Shown here in pieces: positions 35,027 through 44,467 of a DNA stretch of 64,000 nucleotides. The stretch is from positions 2,752,621 through 2,816,620 of the forward strand of contig NZ_CP149932.1 of the NCBI RefSeq assembly GCF_037949795.1. The letters are read 5' to 3'. Numbering within the stretch: position 1 is the first letter of the stretch; every line of letters starts with the position of its first letter. The notes under the pieces were generated by a model. That model was not told the origin of the DNA and did no database searches. It saw only the letters and a list, made by a program, of their open reading frames with translations. This DNA is from Thioclava sp. GXIMD2076. Lineage in GTDB: Bacteria; Pseudomonadota; Alphaproteobacteria; Rhodobacterales; Rhodobacteraceae. A program made the position numbers and the translations under genes.

Positions 35027-36619
35027 TCACTCGGCAACCGTGATACGGCCATCGGTATAGGGTTTCACCGGCCCGTTTGCAGCCATGTATTCGGCCAGCA
35101 CATCTGCCAGATCGGGGCCATAGTCGTAGACATTGGTCGCATCGGTCCCGAACATGGCATAGCCATCACCGCCCGCGCGGACATAGTTGTTGGTCACTAC
35201 GCCATAGGTGGCCTCGGGGTCGATCGGCGCCCAGTCTCCATCCTTCATGACCATCACATCCGAGATACGCGATCCGGCCTCGGCCGACGGCGTCACGGTA
35301 TATTTCAGCCCGCCCACCTGCGAGAAGCGCCCTGCGACCTCCTCCATCTGGCTCGCGCCATTTTCCAGCGCGGCCACGATGACCGAGCCTTTCGCGTCAA
35401 ATGTGGCAAGCGTATTCTGGAACGGCAATACCGTCAGCACATCGCCCATCGTTACATCCCCCGCCGGCAACGAGGCCCGGAGCCCCCCCCCATTGGTGAT
35501 CGCGATGGTGATGCCCTGATCCTTCACACGGTCAATCATCGCATCGGTCATCAGATCGCCCATCGGGCATTCCTTCAGGCGGCAGACATCGCGCGAGCCG
35601 TCAATGGCATCGGTGGATTGCGCCACCACCTTCTGGCGGATCTCCTCGAGCGGTTTGGCAAGCTCGGTCAGACGCGCCTTGGCCTCAGGGTCTTCGGCGA
35701 CCGAGGCATCGAGCAGGATCGGCTGACCTTCGGTCGATTTGACCACACCGGCATCATCGAAGGTGACCGTAAGATCGCCCAGATATTTGCTATGCGCCGA
35801 GGCCGTGACAATCGCCGTCTTGCCAACCATGGTCGGATAGGGCCCCTCTGCCCCCTCCATATCGCCCAGAAGCGTATGGGTATGGCCGCCCACGATCACA
35901 TCCAAATCCGGCACCGCCTTGGCGGTTTCCTGATCCACATAATAGCCCGAATGCGACAGCAGGATGATCTTGTCCACGCCTTCGGCCTTGAGCTTTTCCA
36001 CCTCTTCCTTGATGACAGGCACCGGCTCCGAGAAGGTGATGTTCTTGCCTGGGCTCGACAGGATCGCGTTATCCTGCGCGGTAGTCCCGATCAGGCCGAT
36101 CTTCTGCCCGCCCACCTCAAGCACCACCGATTTCTTGATCTTGCCATCGAGCGCGGGCTCTTTCGACACATCGCCATTGGCCATCAGCATCGGAAAATCG
36201 AGCGCGTCGATATATTTGCCCAGCACCTCCGGCCCGTCATCGAACTCGTGATTGCCCACGACCATCGCCTGATAGCCCATCATATCCATGAACTCGGCCG
36301 ACGCCTTGCCCTTGTAATAGGTATAGAACAGCGTGCCCTGGAACTGGTCGCCCGCATCCACGAGGATCGAGTTCTCGGCCTTGGCACGCGCCTCCCTGAT
36401 CGCCGTCACCTGACGCGCGGTGCCGCCAAAGCACTCCCCCGCGTCATTATCCTCGGTGGAACAGGTCGAATCATATTTGTTGATCGGTTCGAAGCGTGCA
36501 TGGAAATCATTCGTGTGCAGAATGGTCAGCGTATAATCGGCATGGGCAGCACCTGCGGCCGTAAGCCCCGCCATCAGCGCAATTCCCGCCACGCGCGTTT
36601 TCAGAAATCCTGTAGACAT
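35027..36619 (-). CDS. Periplasmic 5'-nucleotidase / UDP-sugar hydrolase
   Basis: The product (530 aa) has a signal peptide (MSTGFLKTRVAGIALMAGLT onwards, cleaved near AHA-DY) and a two-domain 5'-nucleotidase body. Metal motifs are ILHTNDFHARFEP near residue 34, DAGDQFQGT near 88, VGNHEFDDG near 119 and GGHTHT near 240. The C-terminal substrate domain includes NGGGLRASLPAGDVTMGDV. It releases phosphate from extracellular nucleotides. ATG 36619 is preferred over TTG 36622. Confidence 0.93.
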   Translation of the reverse strand: MSTGFLKTRVAGIALMAGLTAAGAAHADYTLTILHTNDFHARFEPINKYDSTCSTEDNDAGECFGGTARQVTAIREARAKAENSILVDAGDQFQGTLFYTYYKGKASAEFMDMMGYQAMVVGNHEFDDGPEVLGKYIDALDFPMLMANGDVSKEPALDGKIKKSVVLEVGGQKIGLIGTTAQDNAILSSPGKNITFSEPVPVIKEEVEKLKAEGVDKIILLSHSGYYVDQETAKAVPDLDVIVGGHTHTLLGDMEGAEGPYPTMVGKTAIVTASAHSKYLGDLTVTFDDAGVVKSTEGQPILLDASVAEDPEAKARLTELAKPLEEIRQKVVAQSTDAIDGSRDVCRLKECPMGDLMTDAMIDRVKDQGITIAITNGGGLRASLPAGDVTMGDVLTVLPFQNTLATFDAKGSVIVAALENGASQMEEVAGRFSQVGGLKYTVTPSAEAGSRISDVMVMKDGDWAPIDPEATYGVVTNNYVRAGGDGYAMFGTDATNVYDYGPDLADVLAEYMAANGPVKPYTDGRITVAE

Positions 36620-36766
36620 CAAAATCCTCCACTCAGGTCATCGCCAGTCTCGCAAATTTGACCGGACTGTCAAAACTCTGTGTGACATTGCCCCGAGGTG
36701 AAGCCGATTTTCGCCGCTTTCGTGAAAGAGATTGATTATTTCCGCGCCATTGGGCATGTGAAACCC

Positions 36767-37102
36767 ATGCTTATATACAAGATCTTCCGCCCCGCCGAAT
36801 GGCAGGCCCTCCAATCGCAGGGATCGACCTCGGGCGCGCCCATCGATCTCGCCGATGGCTATATCCATATCTCGACCGCCGAGCAGGTACGCGAGACCGC
36901 TGCCAAGCATTTCGCCCAAGCCGGTGATCTGGTGCTGGTCAGCCTTGAGGCCGACACTCTCGGTCACGCCCTCCGATGGGAGGTCTCGCGTGGCGGGGCG
37001 CTCTTCCCGCATCTTTACCGCGATATGACCATGGCGGATGTGATCGCCCATATGCCCCTGCCCCAAGGCCCCGAGGGCCATATCTTTCCGGAGACCCTGT
37101 AA
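36767..37102 (+). CDS. DUF952 family protein
   Basis: The protein (111 aa) has the DUF952 pattern: IYKIFRPAEWQALQ at the N terminus, DGYIHISTAEQV near 32, and RDMTMADVIA near 89. The family fold resembles ADP-ribosyl-transferase-related domains but no activity is established. ATG 36767 is chosen over the upstream GTG at 36698. Its stop abuts pyrD directly, so DUF952-pyrD-arsC looks like one operon. Confidence 0.85.
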   Translation: MLIYKIFRPAEWQALQSQGSTSGAPIDLADGYIHISTAEQVRETAAKHFAQAGDLVLVSLEADTLGHALRWEVSRGGALFPHLYRDMTMADVIAHMPLPQGPEGHIFPETL

Positions 37103-38161
37103 ATGCCCTTGATCGAGAGCCTCGGCCTGCGCGCGCTGCACCAGTTGAACCCCGAAACCGCCCATGGCCTCTCGATCAAGGCCCTCGCCGCCGGCCTCGT
37201 GCCGATGAAAGGCGTCTGGACCAGTCCGCGCGTTGCCACGCAGGTGGCGGGTCTCGATCTTCCCAATCCGGTGGGGCTTGCCGCAGGTTTCGACAAGAAT
37301 GCCGAGGCCGTGGCCCCCCTCATGCGGGCGGGCTTCGGCTTCATCGAGGTGGGCGCTGCCACGCCCCGCGCCCAGCCCGGAAACCCCAAGCCCCGCCTCT
37401 TCCGCCTGACCGAGGACCGCGCGGTCATCAACCGTTTCGGCTTCAACAACGAAGGCATGGAACCCATCTCGCACCGCCTTGCCGCCCGCCCCACGGGCAT
37501 TCCGGTGGGCCTCAATCTGGGCGCCAACAAGGATAGCGAGGACCGCGCCGCCGATTTCGCCAAGGTGCTGGCCCATGCAGGCCCCTGGCTCGATTTCGCC
37601 ACCGTCAATGTCTCCTCGCCCAATACCGAGAAGCTGCGCGACCTGCAGGGCGCCGAGGCCCTGACGGCGCTCCTTTCGGGGGTGATCGCGACCCGCAACA
37701 CGCTGACCCGCCCGATCCCCGTCTTCCTCAAGATCGCCCCCGATCTGACGGATGCCGAGATTGACGATATCGCACAGGTCGCCAGAACCACCGGTATCGA
37801 CGCGATCATCGCCACCAATACCACCCTCTCGCGTGAGGGGCTGCAAAGCCCCTATGCACCGGAAAAGGGCGGCATGTCCGGTGCGCCTCTCTTCGAGACA
37901 TCCACCCGCGTGCTGGCGAAACTCTCGCAGGCGACCGATGGGCAGATCCCGCTGATCGGCGTGGGCGGCATTTCCTCCGCCGAGGACGCCTATCAGAAGA
38001 TCCTCGCAGGTGCCTCCGCGGTGCAGCTCTACTCGGCGCTCGTCTATCACGGGCTCTCGCTCGCGGACCGGATCGCCCGCGGTCTCGACACACTTCTCGA
38101 ACGCGACGGCTATGCCAATATCGCGGACGCCACCGGCAAGGGGCGCGACGCATGGCTCTGA
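37103..38161 (+). CDS. pyrD: Dihydroorotate dehydrogenase (quinone), class 2
   Basis: This 352-residue membrane-associated flavoenzyme oxidises dihydroorotate to orotate in pyrimidine synthesis and reduces quinone. The N-terminal amphipathic helix region (FETAHGLS-like: [16 protein letters not shown]) is typical of class 2. FMN and substrate motifs are [32 protein letters not shown] (catalytic Ser), NTTLSR and [15 protein letters not shown]. It overlaps arsC by 10 bases. Confidence 0.97.
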   Translation: MPLIESLGLRALHQLNPETAHGLSIKALAAGLVPMKGVWTSPRVATQVAGLDLPNPVGLAAGFDKNAEAVAPLMRAGFGFIEVGAATPRAQPGNPKPRLFRLTEDRAVINRFGFNNEGMEPISHRLAARPTGIPVGLNLGANKDSEDRAADFAKVLAHAGPWLDFATVNVSSPNTEKLRDLQGAEALTALLSGVIATRNTLTRPIPVFLKIAPDLTDAEIDDIAQVARTTGIDAIIATNTTLSREGLQSPYAPEKGGMSGAPLFETSTRVLAKLSQATDGQIPLIGVGGISSAEDAYQKILAGASAVQLYSALVYHGLSLADRIARGLDTLLERDGYANIADATGKGRDAWL

Positions 38162-38487
38162 CACTCTGGCACAATCCGCGCTGCTCCAAATCCCGCGAGA
38201 CCCTCGCGCTGCTGCAGGCGCGGGGCCATAGCCCCGAGATCCGTCTCTACCTGACAGATGCTCCCAGCCGCACCGAATTGGAGGCCGTCATCTCCAAGCT
38301 CGGCCAGAGCGCAGACACCCTTGTCCGCTGGAAAGACGCGAAGGGCCTGATCGAACGCGACGCGGATCACGACACGATCCTCGCCACGCTTGCCGAAAAC
38401 CCGAAACTCATCGAGCGCCCGATCCTGATCACCGGTCAATCCGCGCGCCTCGGCCGCCCGCCCGAACAGGTGCTGGAAATCCTCTGA
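38152..38487 (+). CDS. arsC: ArsC-family reductase (YfgD-like)
   Basis: The thioredoxin-fold product (111 aa) has the active-site motif [14 protein letters not shown], with the catalytic Cys at residue 11, and a C-terminal [20 protein letters not shown] region. The CSKS context is closer to YfgD than to true glutaredoxin-dependent ArsC (CGTS), so arsenate reduction is not certain. It overlaps the pyrD end, consistent with cotranscription. Confidence 0.85.
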   Translation: MALTLWHNPRCSKSRETLALLQARGHSPEIRLYLTDAPSRTELEAVISKLGQSADTLVRWKDAKGLIERDADHDTILATLAENPKLIERPILITGQSARLGRPPEQVLEIL

Positions 38488-38520
38488 TCTTCCAGCGTCC
38501 CTAAATATCCCGGGGTGAAT

Positions 38521-38552
38521 GGCCCGGAACGGGCCAGAGGGGCAGCGCCCCT
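38521..38552. repeat. Tandem-hairpin intergenic element
   Basis: Two adjacent hairpins, GGCCCG-GAA-CGGGCC (38521-38535) and AGGGGC-AGC-GCCCCT (38538-38552), follow CTAAATATCCCGGGG in the gap after arsC. I recall similar paired hairpins after TAAATAT-like leaders as recurrent intergenic elements in Rhodobacteraceae. No T-tract follows. Confidence 0.55.
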
Positions 38553-38646
38553 GTTCGACCCGATCGAACAAAACATCCGGATCATTCAATTGGACCGATA
38601 AGCCAGTCTCCCCCATGATCAGGGCATCCCAGACGGAGGATGCCCC

Positions 38647-39642
38647 ATGATCGCGCAGAACCGCCCCACCCTTATACCGGGCCTTGCCCTCTGTGTCGCT
38701 GTTGCCGCAGTGGCGTTCGGGCTCCACACGCTGCCCGCCCTCTCGGCCTTCTCGCCCCTGATCCTTGCCATCATGCTGGGCATGGCCTTCAATACGCTGC
38801 GCCCGCTCTCTCCCTCCTGCGCGGAAGGCATCGCGTTCAGCCTACGCTATATCCTTCGCGCGGGCATCGTGCTTCTGGGCCTGCAGCTGACCTTCGGACA
38901 GGTGGCCGAGATAGGGGCCGGCGGGCTCGCAACCATCCTCCTCACATTGCTTGCGACCTTTTTCTTCACACGCTGGCTCGGGCGAGTGATGGGTGTCCCG
39001 CGCGGGCTCACCGATCTTATCGCAGCCGGCACGTCGATCTGCGGGGCTTCGGCGGTGATTGCCGTCAATACTGTCACCCGCGCGCGCGAGGAGGATGTGG
39101 CCTATGCCATCGCCTGCGTGACGGTCTTCGGCTCGGCCTCGATGCTGCTCATGCCGCTGCTCGCCCCGCTTACACCCCTCGGACCCAAAGCCTTCGGCAT
39201 GTGGACAGGCGCCTCCATCCATGAGGTCGCGCAGGTCGTGGCGGCAAGCTTTCAGGGGGGCGATACAGCAGGGCATTTCGGGACTATTTCCAAGCTGACC
39301 CGCGTCATGATGCTGGCGCCGATGGTGCTTCTCCTCGGGATCGGCACGAGAAACAGAAATACCGGGCAGACAACCACCCCCGCAGGCGCTCCGGTGCCGT
39401 GGTTCGTTATGGGCTTTGTAGCGATGGTCGCCATTTCTTCCACTGGCTGGCTGCCCCCGCCCGTTGTCGAAGCCAGCAAAACGATCGACCAGATTCTGCT
39501 GACCATCGCCCTGGCAGGAATGGGACTTTCGACCGATCTGCGTAAACTGGCGGCAGCCGGTCCCCGCCCCGCGCTGCTGGGGGGCGCCGCATGGCTCTTC
39601 ATCTCGGGCGTCAGCCTGTTATTGATAACGCTCATCCAGTGA
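38647..39642 (+). CDS. YeiH family (UPF0324) putative sulfate exporter
   Basis: A 331-residue integral membrane protein with about ten helices. FSPLILAIMLGMAFNTLRPL near residue 32, YILRAGIVLLGLQLTF near 68, GTSICGASAVIAVNTVT near 125 and GASIHEVAQVVAAS near 182 are the conserved motifs of the YeiH/TauZ family. A sulfate or sulfite export role is proposed for relatives near taurine or LysR genes. It is followed 17 bases later by a LysR gene, its likely regulator. Confidence 0.9.
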   Translation: MIAQNRPTLIPGLALCVAVAAVAFGLHTLPALSAFSPLILAIMLGMAFNTLRPLSPSCAEGIAFSLRYILRAGIVLLGLQLTFGQVAEIGAGGLATILLTLLATFFFTRWLGRVMGVPRGLTDLIAAGTSICGASAVIAVNTVTRAREEDVAYAIACVTVFGSASMLLMPLLAPLTPLGPKAFGMWTGASIHEVAQVVAASFQGGDTAGHFGTISKLTRVMMLAPMVLLLGIGTRNRNTGQTTTPAGAPVPWFVMGFVAMVAISSTGWLPPPVVEASKTIDQILLTIALAGMGLSTDLRKLAAAGPRPALLGGAAWLFISGVSLLLITLIQ

Positions 39643-39658
39643 CAGAAAGGCATGCGCC

Positions 39659-40549
39659 ATGACCCTCGACCAGCTTCGGATCTTTCTGGCGGTGGCCGAA
39701 CGCGAGCATATCACCCGTGCGGCAGAGGCGCTCAACTTGACCCCGAGCGCCACCAGTTCGGCGATCTCGGCGCTCGAAACCCGCCATGCGGTGAGGCTCT
39801 TCGACAGGATTGGGCGGCGCATTGTGCTCAGCGATGCCGGACGCCATTTCCTGCCCGAGGCCCGCAGGCTACTGGCTCATGCCGCCCGGACCGAGCGGGT
39901 GCTGGAGGATCTGGCGGGGCTTGCGCAAGGCCATCTGCGGCTCATCGCCAGCCAGACAGCGGGCACATACTGGCTGCCGCCGCTGCTGGCACGCTACCGG
40001 CAGGCCTATCCGGGGATCACGCTCGATATCCGGCTGAGCAATTCCGTGACCGCGGCGCGGGCCGTGCGCGATCTCGAGGCGGATCTGGCGGTGATCGAGG
40101 ACGCGTGCCATGACGATCTGCTTCTCATCGAGCCGCTGGTGCGCGACCGGATGATGCTTGTGCGCGCCAAGGCGCAAGCGGGCCAACCTCTGGACCCGCG
40201 GACGCAGGACTGGGTGCTGCGCGAGCACGGCTCCGGCACACGCGCCATTTTCGACCGCTGGCTCGAGAGCCAGAACATCGCCCCCGCCGATCTGAGCCCC
40301 TCGCTGGAGCTGCCCTCCAACGAGGCCGTGCGGGCAGCGGTCGAGGCGGATGCTGGCGCGAGTATCCTCTCCGAGATGGTGGTAGCCTCTTCGGTGGCGG
40401 CAGGACGGCTTGACTGCGTGGCGCTCGATCTGGCCCCACGCCCCTTTTCGCTCCTGCGTCACCGCGAACGTCCCTTTACCCGCGCCGAGGCCGCGCTTGC
40501 TGCCATTCTGCGCGGCAAAACAGGTGGTGGAACAGCAACGCGGAGCTAG
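39659..40549 (+). CDS. LysR-type transcriptional regulator
   Basis: This 296-residue regulator has the N-terminal helix-turn-helix MTLDQLRIFLAVAEREHITR then AAEALNLTPSATSSAISALE and a periplasmic-binding-like effector domain (residues about 90-290). LysR proteins usually activate an adjacent gene in response to a small molecule. Here it is encoded downstream of the YeiH exporter in the same direction, not divergent as is common, so an operon and autoregulation are possible. The effector is unknown. Confidence 0.92.
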   Translation: MTLDQLRIFLAVAEREHITRAAEALNLTPSATSSAISALETRHAVRLFDRIGRRIVLSDAGRHFLPEARRLLAHAARTERVLEDLAGLAQGHLRLIASQTAGTYWLPPLLARYRQAYPGITLDIRLSNSVTAARAVRDLEADLAVIEDACHDDLLLIEPLVRDRMMLVRAKAQAGQPLDPRTQDWVLREHGSGTRAIFDRWLESQNIAPADLSPSLELPSNEAVRAAVEADAGASILSEMVVASSVAAGRLDCVALDLAPRPFSLLRHRERPFTRAEAALAAILRGKTGGGTATRS

Positions 40550-40655
40550 AATCCCCGTGAAATCCAGCATGTTCCTGCCCATTCACAGGATCTTCTGTTG
40601 CGCTTTGCCGAAATCGCCGCACTTATCGGGCTGAGCACGATATCCGGAGCATTTG

Positions 40656-42266
40656 ATGACAGATTCTCACCCCTCCCGCCGTCAGGTCCTCGCCTCCGCC
40701 CTCGGGACCGGCGCCTTTTTCCTTCTGCCCGAGCTGGCGCGCGCCCAGAGCGACGAAATTGCCCACGGCATGGCGCTCGGTCAAGCCGAGCCCTTCTCCT
40801 ATGACATGCTGCGCGACATGGCCCGCGACCTCTCCAAAGGTCCCTATAACGCGATGAAGGTGGCCGACCCCGAGATCATCCAAGCCATCGATTATGACGC
40901 GCATGGCAAGATCAAGTTCCGCAAGGATCATGCGCTCTGGGGCAATGGCGATGATTACCCCGTGCATTTCTTCTTCCCCGGCAAGTATTTCCCCGATCCG
41001 GTGCACATCTATTCGGTGAACGGCAACATGGCAAGCGAGGTGCCGTTCTCCAAAGACTACTTCACCATTCCCCAAGACAGCCCTGCGCAGAACCTGCATA
41101 ACACCGAAGGCTTTGCGGGCTTCTCGGTGCAGGACCGCAAACATAATGCCGACTGGATGGCCTTCCTTGGGGCCTCCTACTGGCGCACGGCGGGCTACTC
41201 GGGACAGTTCGGCCTGTCCGTGCGAGGCCTTGCGCTCGATACGGCGGTGGCCCAGGGCCCCGAGGAATTCCCCCGTTTCACCCGGTTCTGGCTCGAAGAG
41301 CCGGAAGATGGCAGCTTTGTCACCTATGCGCTTCTCGAAAGCCCGCGTGCGACCGGTGCCTACCGGATCGTCTCGCGTCTGGGCGGCGGGGTCGTGCAGG
41401 ATGTCTCGGCCGATATCTTCCTGCGCGGCGATGTGAACCGGCTCGGGATCGCGCCGCTGACCTCGATGTACTGGTTTGGCAAACATGACCGTCAGGTGTC
41501 CCCCGACTGGCGCCCCGAGGTGCATGACAGCGACGGGCTGGAAATCCATACCGGCAGCGGCGAGAAGATCTGGCGACCGCTGAACAACCCGCCGCGCGTG
41601 ATGGCCAACAGCTTCCATTCGCCCAATGTCAAAGGCTTCGGCCTTGCACAGCGCGAACGCGATTTTGCGCAATATCAGGATGATGGTGTTTTCTACGAGA
41701 AACGGGCCACCGCATGGATCGAGCCGAAAGAGGGTTGGGGCGAAGGGGCTGTGACCCTCATCGAGATCCCGACAGATGACGAGACCATGGATAATATCGT
41801 GGCCTTCTGGACCCCCTCGGACGCAGCCACCACCGGCACCGAGTTCAACGTGAATTACACGCTGAGCTGGGTGAAGGATGTGCCGGTGCCGCGCGAGAAG
41901 GCGCAGTTCACTGCGATCCGGATCGGCACTGGTGGTGTGCCCGGACAGGACCGCCCCGCCAACACGGTGAAGATCGTCTGCGATCTGGACAGCACCGGCC
42001 TGCAGGGGCTGAGCCGCGCCGACGGGCTGGAACCCAATGTCACCACCTCGGCGGGCGAGATCTCGATGCAGACCGCCTTCCCCGTGGTGGGTGCCGATTA
42101 TTGGCGCGCGATCTTCGATCTCGATTTCTCGGCTATCGCGGCGGATAATAACGATCCGATCGACCTGCGCGTCTATGTGGACAACAAAGGCGAGGCGATG
42201 ACCGAGACGCTGATTTTGCAGCTCTTCCCCTCGCAGCTGCGCGAATTGCTGGCCAGCCACGGCTGA
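40656..42266 (+). CDS. Periplasmic glucan biosynthesis protein, OpgG/OpgD (MdoG) family
   Basis: The product (536 aa) begins MTDSHPSRRQVLASALGTGA, a twin-arginine signal peptide followed by an AxA-like cleavage region ARA-QSD. The body is the MdoG/OpgG fold (residues about 35-530), with motifs PVHFFFPGKYFPDPVHIY and SMYWFGKHDRQVSPDWRPEV. The family builds branched osmoregulated periplasmic glucans; Tat export is more typical of OpgD than OpgG. CGGAG stands 7 bases before the ATG at 40656. No opgH neighbour is present. Confidence 0.9.
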   Translation: MTDSHPSRRQVLASALGTGAFFLLPELARAQSDEIAHGMALGQAEPFSYDMLRDMARDLSKGPYNAMKVADPEIIQAIDYDAHGKIKFRKDHALWGNGDDYPVHFFFPGKYFPDPVHIYSVNGNMASEVPFSKDYFTIPQDSPAQNLHNTEGFAGFSVQDRKHNADWMAFLGASYWRTAGYSGQFGLSVRGLALDTAVAQGPEEFPRFTRFWLEEPEDGSFVTYALLESPRATGAYRIVSRLGGGVVQDVSADIFLRGDVNRLGIAPLTSMYWFGKHDRQVSPDWRPEVHDSDGLEIHTGSGEKIWRPLNNPPRVMANSFHSPNVKGFGLAQRERDFAQYQDDGVFYEKRATAWIEPKEGWGEGAVTLIEIPTDDETMDNIVAFWTPSDAATTGTEFNVNYTLSWVKDVPVPREKAQFTAIRIGTGGVPGQDRPANTVKIVCDLDSTGLQGLSRADGLEPNVTTSAGEISMQTAFPVVGADYWRAIFDLDFSAIAADNNDPIDLRVYVDNKGEAMTETLILQLFPSQLRELLASHG

Positions 42267-42295
42267 GCCACGCCGATCAGGACACACCACCACAT

Positions 42296-42319
42296 AAAGG
42301 GAGGCGAAGGCCTCCCTTT
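42296..42319. terminator. Terminator between opgG-like and DUF1203 genes
   Basis: AAAGGGAGGC (42296-42305) and GCCTCCCTTT (42310-42319) pair around GAAG and run into TTTC, between convergent genes ending at 42266 and 42336. Confidence 0.85.
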
Positions 42320-42335
42320 TTCTATGCCCGACATG

Positions 42336-42806
42336 TCAGACGGGGCGGGCCTGCGCCGCAAAACACCCCGCCTTGGCATAATGCAAATGGACATAGGCGA
42401 CAGCCTCATTACCCGCGAAGATCCCTGCAAGCGCCGTATGAAGATCCGCACCTGAAACGAGATCGGGCTCGAGCATCATATCACCATGATCGAAGGGCCG
42501 GATGGAAATCAGCCGGTGGCGCAGCGCCTGTGGCACCTCCCCCACCTGCGGCTGGGCACGCGCCACGCCCTCACGCACGAAGATCGCGTGAGAAGCGCGA
42601 TAAGGGGTCTGGGCCGGTTGATGTTCGTAATTGAGCAAAAGGACCGTCTCGCCTGCCCGCGCATCCTCAAGGCTGACACGGCACGGGAGGGCGTCGCGCT
42701 CGGTCACCCGCATCCGGCAGATCCGGCGCGTGGCAAGCGCCTCGTCAGTTATCTGGAACAGTTCGACAAAGGGTTCGACGGGAAGGGCATGGATCTGGAA
42801 AGGCAT
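42336..42806 (-). CDS. DUF1203 family protein
   Basis: The protein (156 aa) shows the DUF1203 pattern: PCRVSLEDARAGETVLLLNY near residue 41, TPYRASHAIFVREGV near 67, and LISIRPFDHGDMM near 99. The family has no known activity. Start ATG 42806 (MPFQIHALPVEP) is standard for the family. It lies between two terminator-like hairpins, so it is probably monocistronic. Confidence 0.87.
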   Translation of the reverse strand: MPFQIHALPVEPFVELFQITDEALATRRICRMRVTERDALPCRVSLEDARAGETVLLLNYEHQPAQTPYRASHAIFVREGVARAQPQVGEVPQALRHRLISIRPFDHGDMMLEPDLVSGADLHTALAGIFAGNEAVAYVHLHYAKAGCFAAQARPV

Positions 42807-42879
42807 CGGGGTCTCCGTGGATATGACACGGAGACCTTAGCCCCTACGCCCGCAGCTGGCCGACCCGAAACCTGTGCAA

Positions 42880-42902
42880 AGACCTCATCTATCAAGAGGT
42901 CT
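42880..42902 (-). terminator. Hairpin at the end of the VOC gene
   Basis: AGACCTC (42880-42886) and GAGGTCT (42896-42902) pair across a 9-base loop that includes the VOC stop codon. TTTGC follows on the minus strand. Confidence 0.55.
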
Positions 42903-43284
42903 CGTAAAGTTCCAAGGGCAGCCCGTCGGGGTCCTGGAAGAAGGTAAAACGCGCATTGGTGAACTCGTCTACACGGACGGGTTCGACCTCGACCCCGTGC
43001 TCCTGAAGGCGGGCACACCACGCATCCAGATCATCCACGGCAAAGGCCAGATGGCGCAGACCCTGCGCCTCGGGGCGCGTGGGACGCGCAGGAGCATTCG
43101 GGAAGGTAAACAGCTCGATCTGCACGCCCCCCTCCATGCCGAGATCCAGCTTCCAGCTTTGGCGCGCCTCGCGATAGGTCTCGGCGATGACGGACATTCC
43201 AAGCACTTCCGTATAGAAGTGCTTGGAACGCGGATAGTCCGAGGCGATCACCGCCACATGGTGCGGACGCAGCCGGTCGCTCAT
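42892..43284 (-). CDS. VOC family (glyoxalase-like) protein
   Basis: The protein (130 aa) is one vicinal-oxygen-chelate unit: HHVAVIASDYPRSKHFYTEV at the N terminus, IELFTFP, LRHLAFAVDDLDAWC near 82 and FFQDPDGLPLELYE at the C terminus. The His/Glu metal ligands are in expected places. The SMU1112c/GloA2-like subtype may be a dioxygenase or isomerase; methylglyoxal activity is not implied. Its start overlaps the DUF808 stop by four bases. Confidence 0.88.
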   Translation of the reverse strand: MSDRLRPHHVAVIASDYPRSKHFYTEVLGMSVIAETYREARQSWKLDLGMEGGVQIELFTFPNAPARPTRPEAQGLRHLAFAVDDLDAWCARLQEHGVEVEPVRVDEFTNARFTFFQDPDGLPLELYETS

Positions 43285-44258
43285 GCGGCACCCTTCTTCG
43301 AGAAGAGGCCAAAGACCGGCTTGATGACGAAGGTCGCCAACGGGATCATCAGCACCAGCCCGAAGACCAGACCGAAGATACCGTCGAAGAAGGCGGTCAC
43401 CGCCCAGGACACCAGGCCCTTCAGGCTCTCGCCCACATGTTCAGACACCGTCTCGGCCTGATGGTGGATCCAGTCATAGGGGGCCGGGAAGCCCAGCTCG
43501 GCGATCCCGTGCAACAGGATATTGCCGCCGACCCAGATCATCGCCGCCGTGCCCACGATGAGCAATGCCTTCATGAACACCGGCATGAAATGCAGGATAC
43601 CGCGGCCAAAGGCACGGGTACCCGAGAGTTTCGCGTTTTCGGCAAGCCAGAGCCCCACATCATCGGCCTTCACGATGATCGCGACGCCGCCATAGACAAG
43701 CGCCGTGATCCCCACCGCCACAAGCGCCAGCGTGATCGCCTCCATCCAGATCGGATCGCCCTCAGGCAGCGCCGAAAGCGCGATGGTCATAATCTCGGCG
43801 GAGAGGATGAAATCGGTTTTCACCGCGCCTTTCACCTTTTTCTCCTCGAGATGGGCGCTGTTCTGTTTGCCGCCTGCTGTCTCCTCGGAGCCGTGATCCT
43901 CGGAGGGGTGGAACAGATGCCAGATCTTTTCCGCACCCTCGAAGCACAGATAGGCCCCCCCCAGCATCAGAAGCGGCGTGATCGCCCAGGGCGCGAAGCT
44001 CGACAGGATCAGCGCCAGAGGCAGCAGGATCAGAAGCTTGTTGCGGATCGACCCGAGCGCGATTTTGCCCACGATCGGTAATTCCCGCGCGGGCGCGAAG
44101 CCATGGACATATTTCGGCGTCACCGCCGCATCATCGATCAGCGCGCCTGCGGCTTTCGCACCCGCCTTGGTTGCCTGAGCGGCCACGTCATCGACGGAGG
44201 CCGCCGCCACCTTGGCGATACCCGCCACATCATCCAGAAGCGCCAGAAGGCCGCTCAT
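43281..44258 (-). CDS. DUF808 family inner-membrane protein (YedI-like)
   Basis: This 325-residue membrane protein begins [20 protein letters not shown], the DUF808 hallmark, and continues with several helices and the conserved [19 protein letters not shown]. YedI-like proteins have no known activity. ATG 44258 is chosen over the upstream in-frame start at 44318 because GGAGAG precedes it. It is translationally coupled to the VOC gene downstream. Confidence 0.9.
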   Translation of the reverse strand: MSGLLALLDDVAGIAKVAAASVDDVAAQATKAGAKAAGALIDDAAVTPKYVHGFAPARELPIVGKIALGSIRNKLLILLPLALILSSFAPWAITPLLMLGGAYLCFEGAEKIWHLFHPSEDHGSEETAGGKQNSAHLEEKKVKGAVKTDFILSAEIMTIALSALPEGDPIWMEAITLALVAVGITALVYGGVAIIVKADDVGLWLAENAKLSGTRAFGRGILHFMPVFMKALLIVGTAAMIWVGGNILLHGIAELGFPAPYDWIHHQAETVSEHVGESLKGLVSWAVTAFFDGIFGLVFGLVLMIPLATFVIKPVFGLFSKKGAA

Positions 44259-44467
44259 ATGTCTCTCCACTCTCATTATCCGCCATGCGGGCCTCAAACC
44301 ATCAGAGTATGGTCTCACCCGCGCAGGCGCAACGCGCTAAACCCGTATGCGGGTCCACAATTCATCCTTGCCCTTGCAGCGCCCCGCGATATGTTCCACA
44401 ACTCGATCTGACATGCTGTGCGCCGCAAAGCAGCAAGACAGCGGCGACCAAAAGAAAGGTGCCCGAA

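Noticed and set aside
34763..36661. 632-codon plus-strand frame opposite the 5'-nucleotidase and glycerate kinase
   Set aside because: Shadow frame with no recognised motif; the minus-strand genes have signal peptide and metal motifs.
44259..44467. Possible cobalamin riboswitch ahead of cobS
   Set aside because: No B12-box-like sequence or paired stem pattern could be recognised in the 209-base gap.
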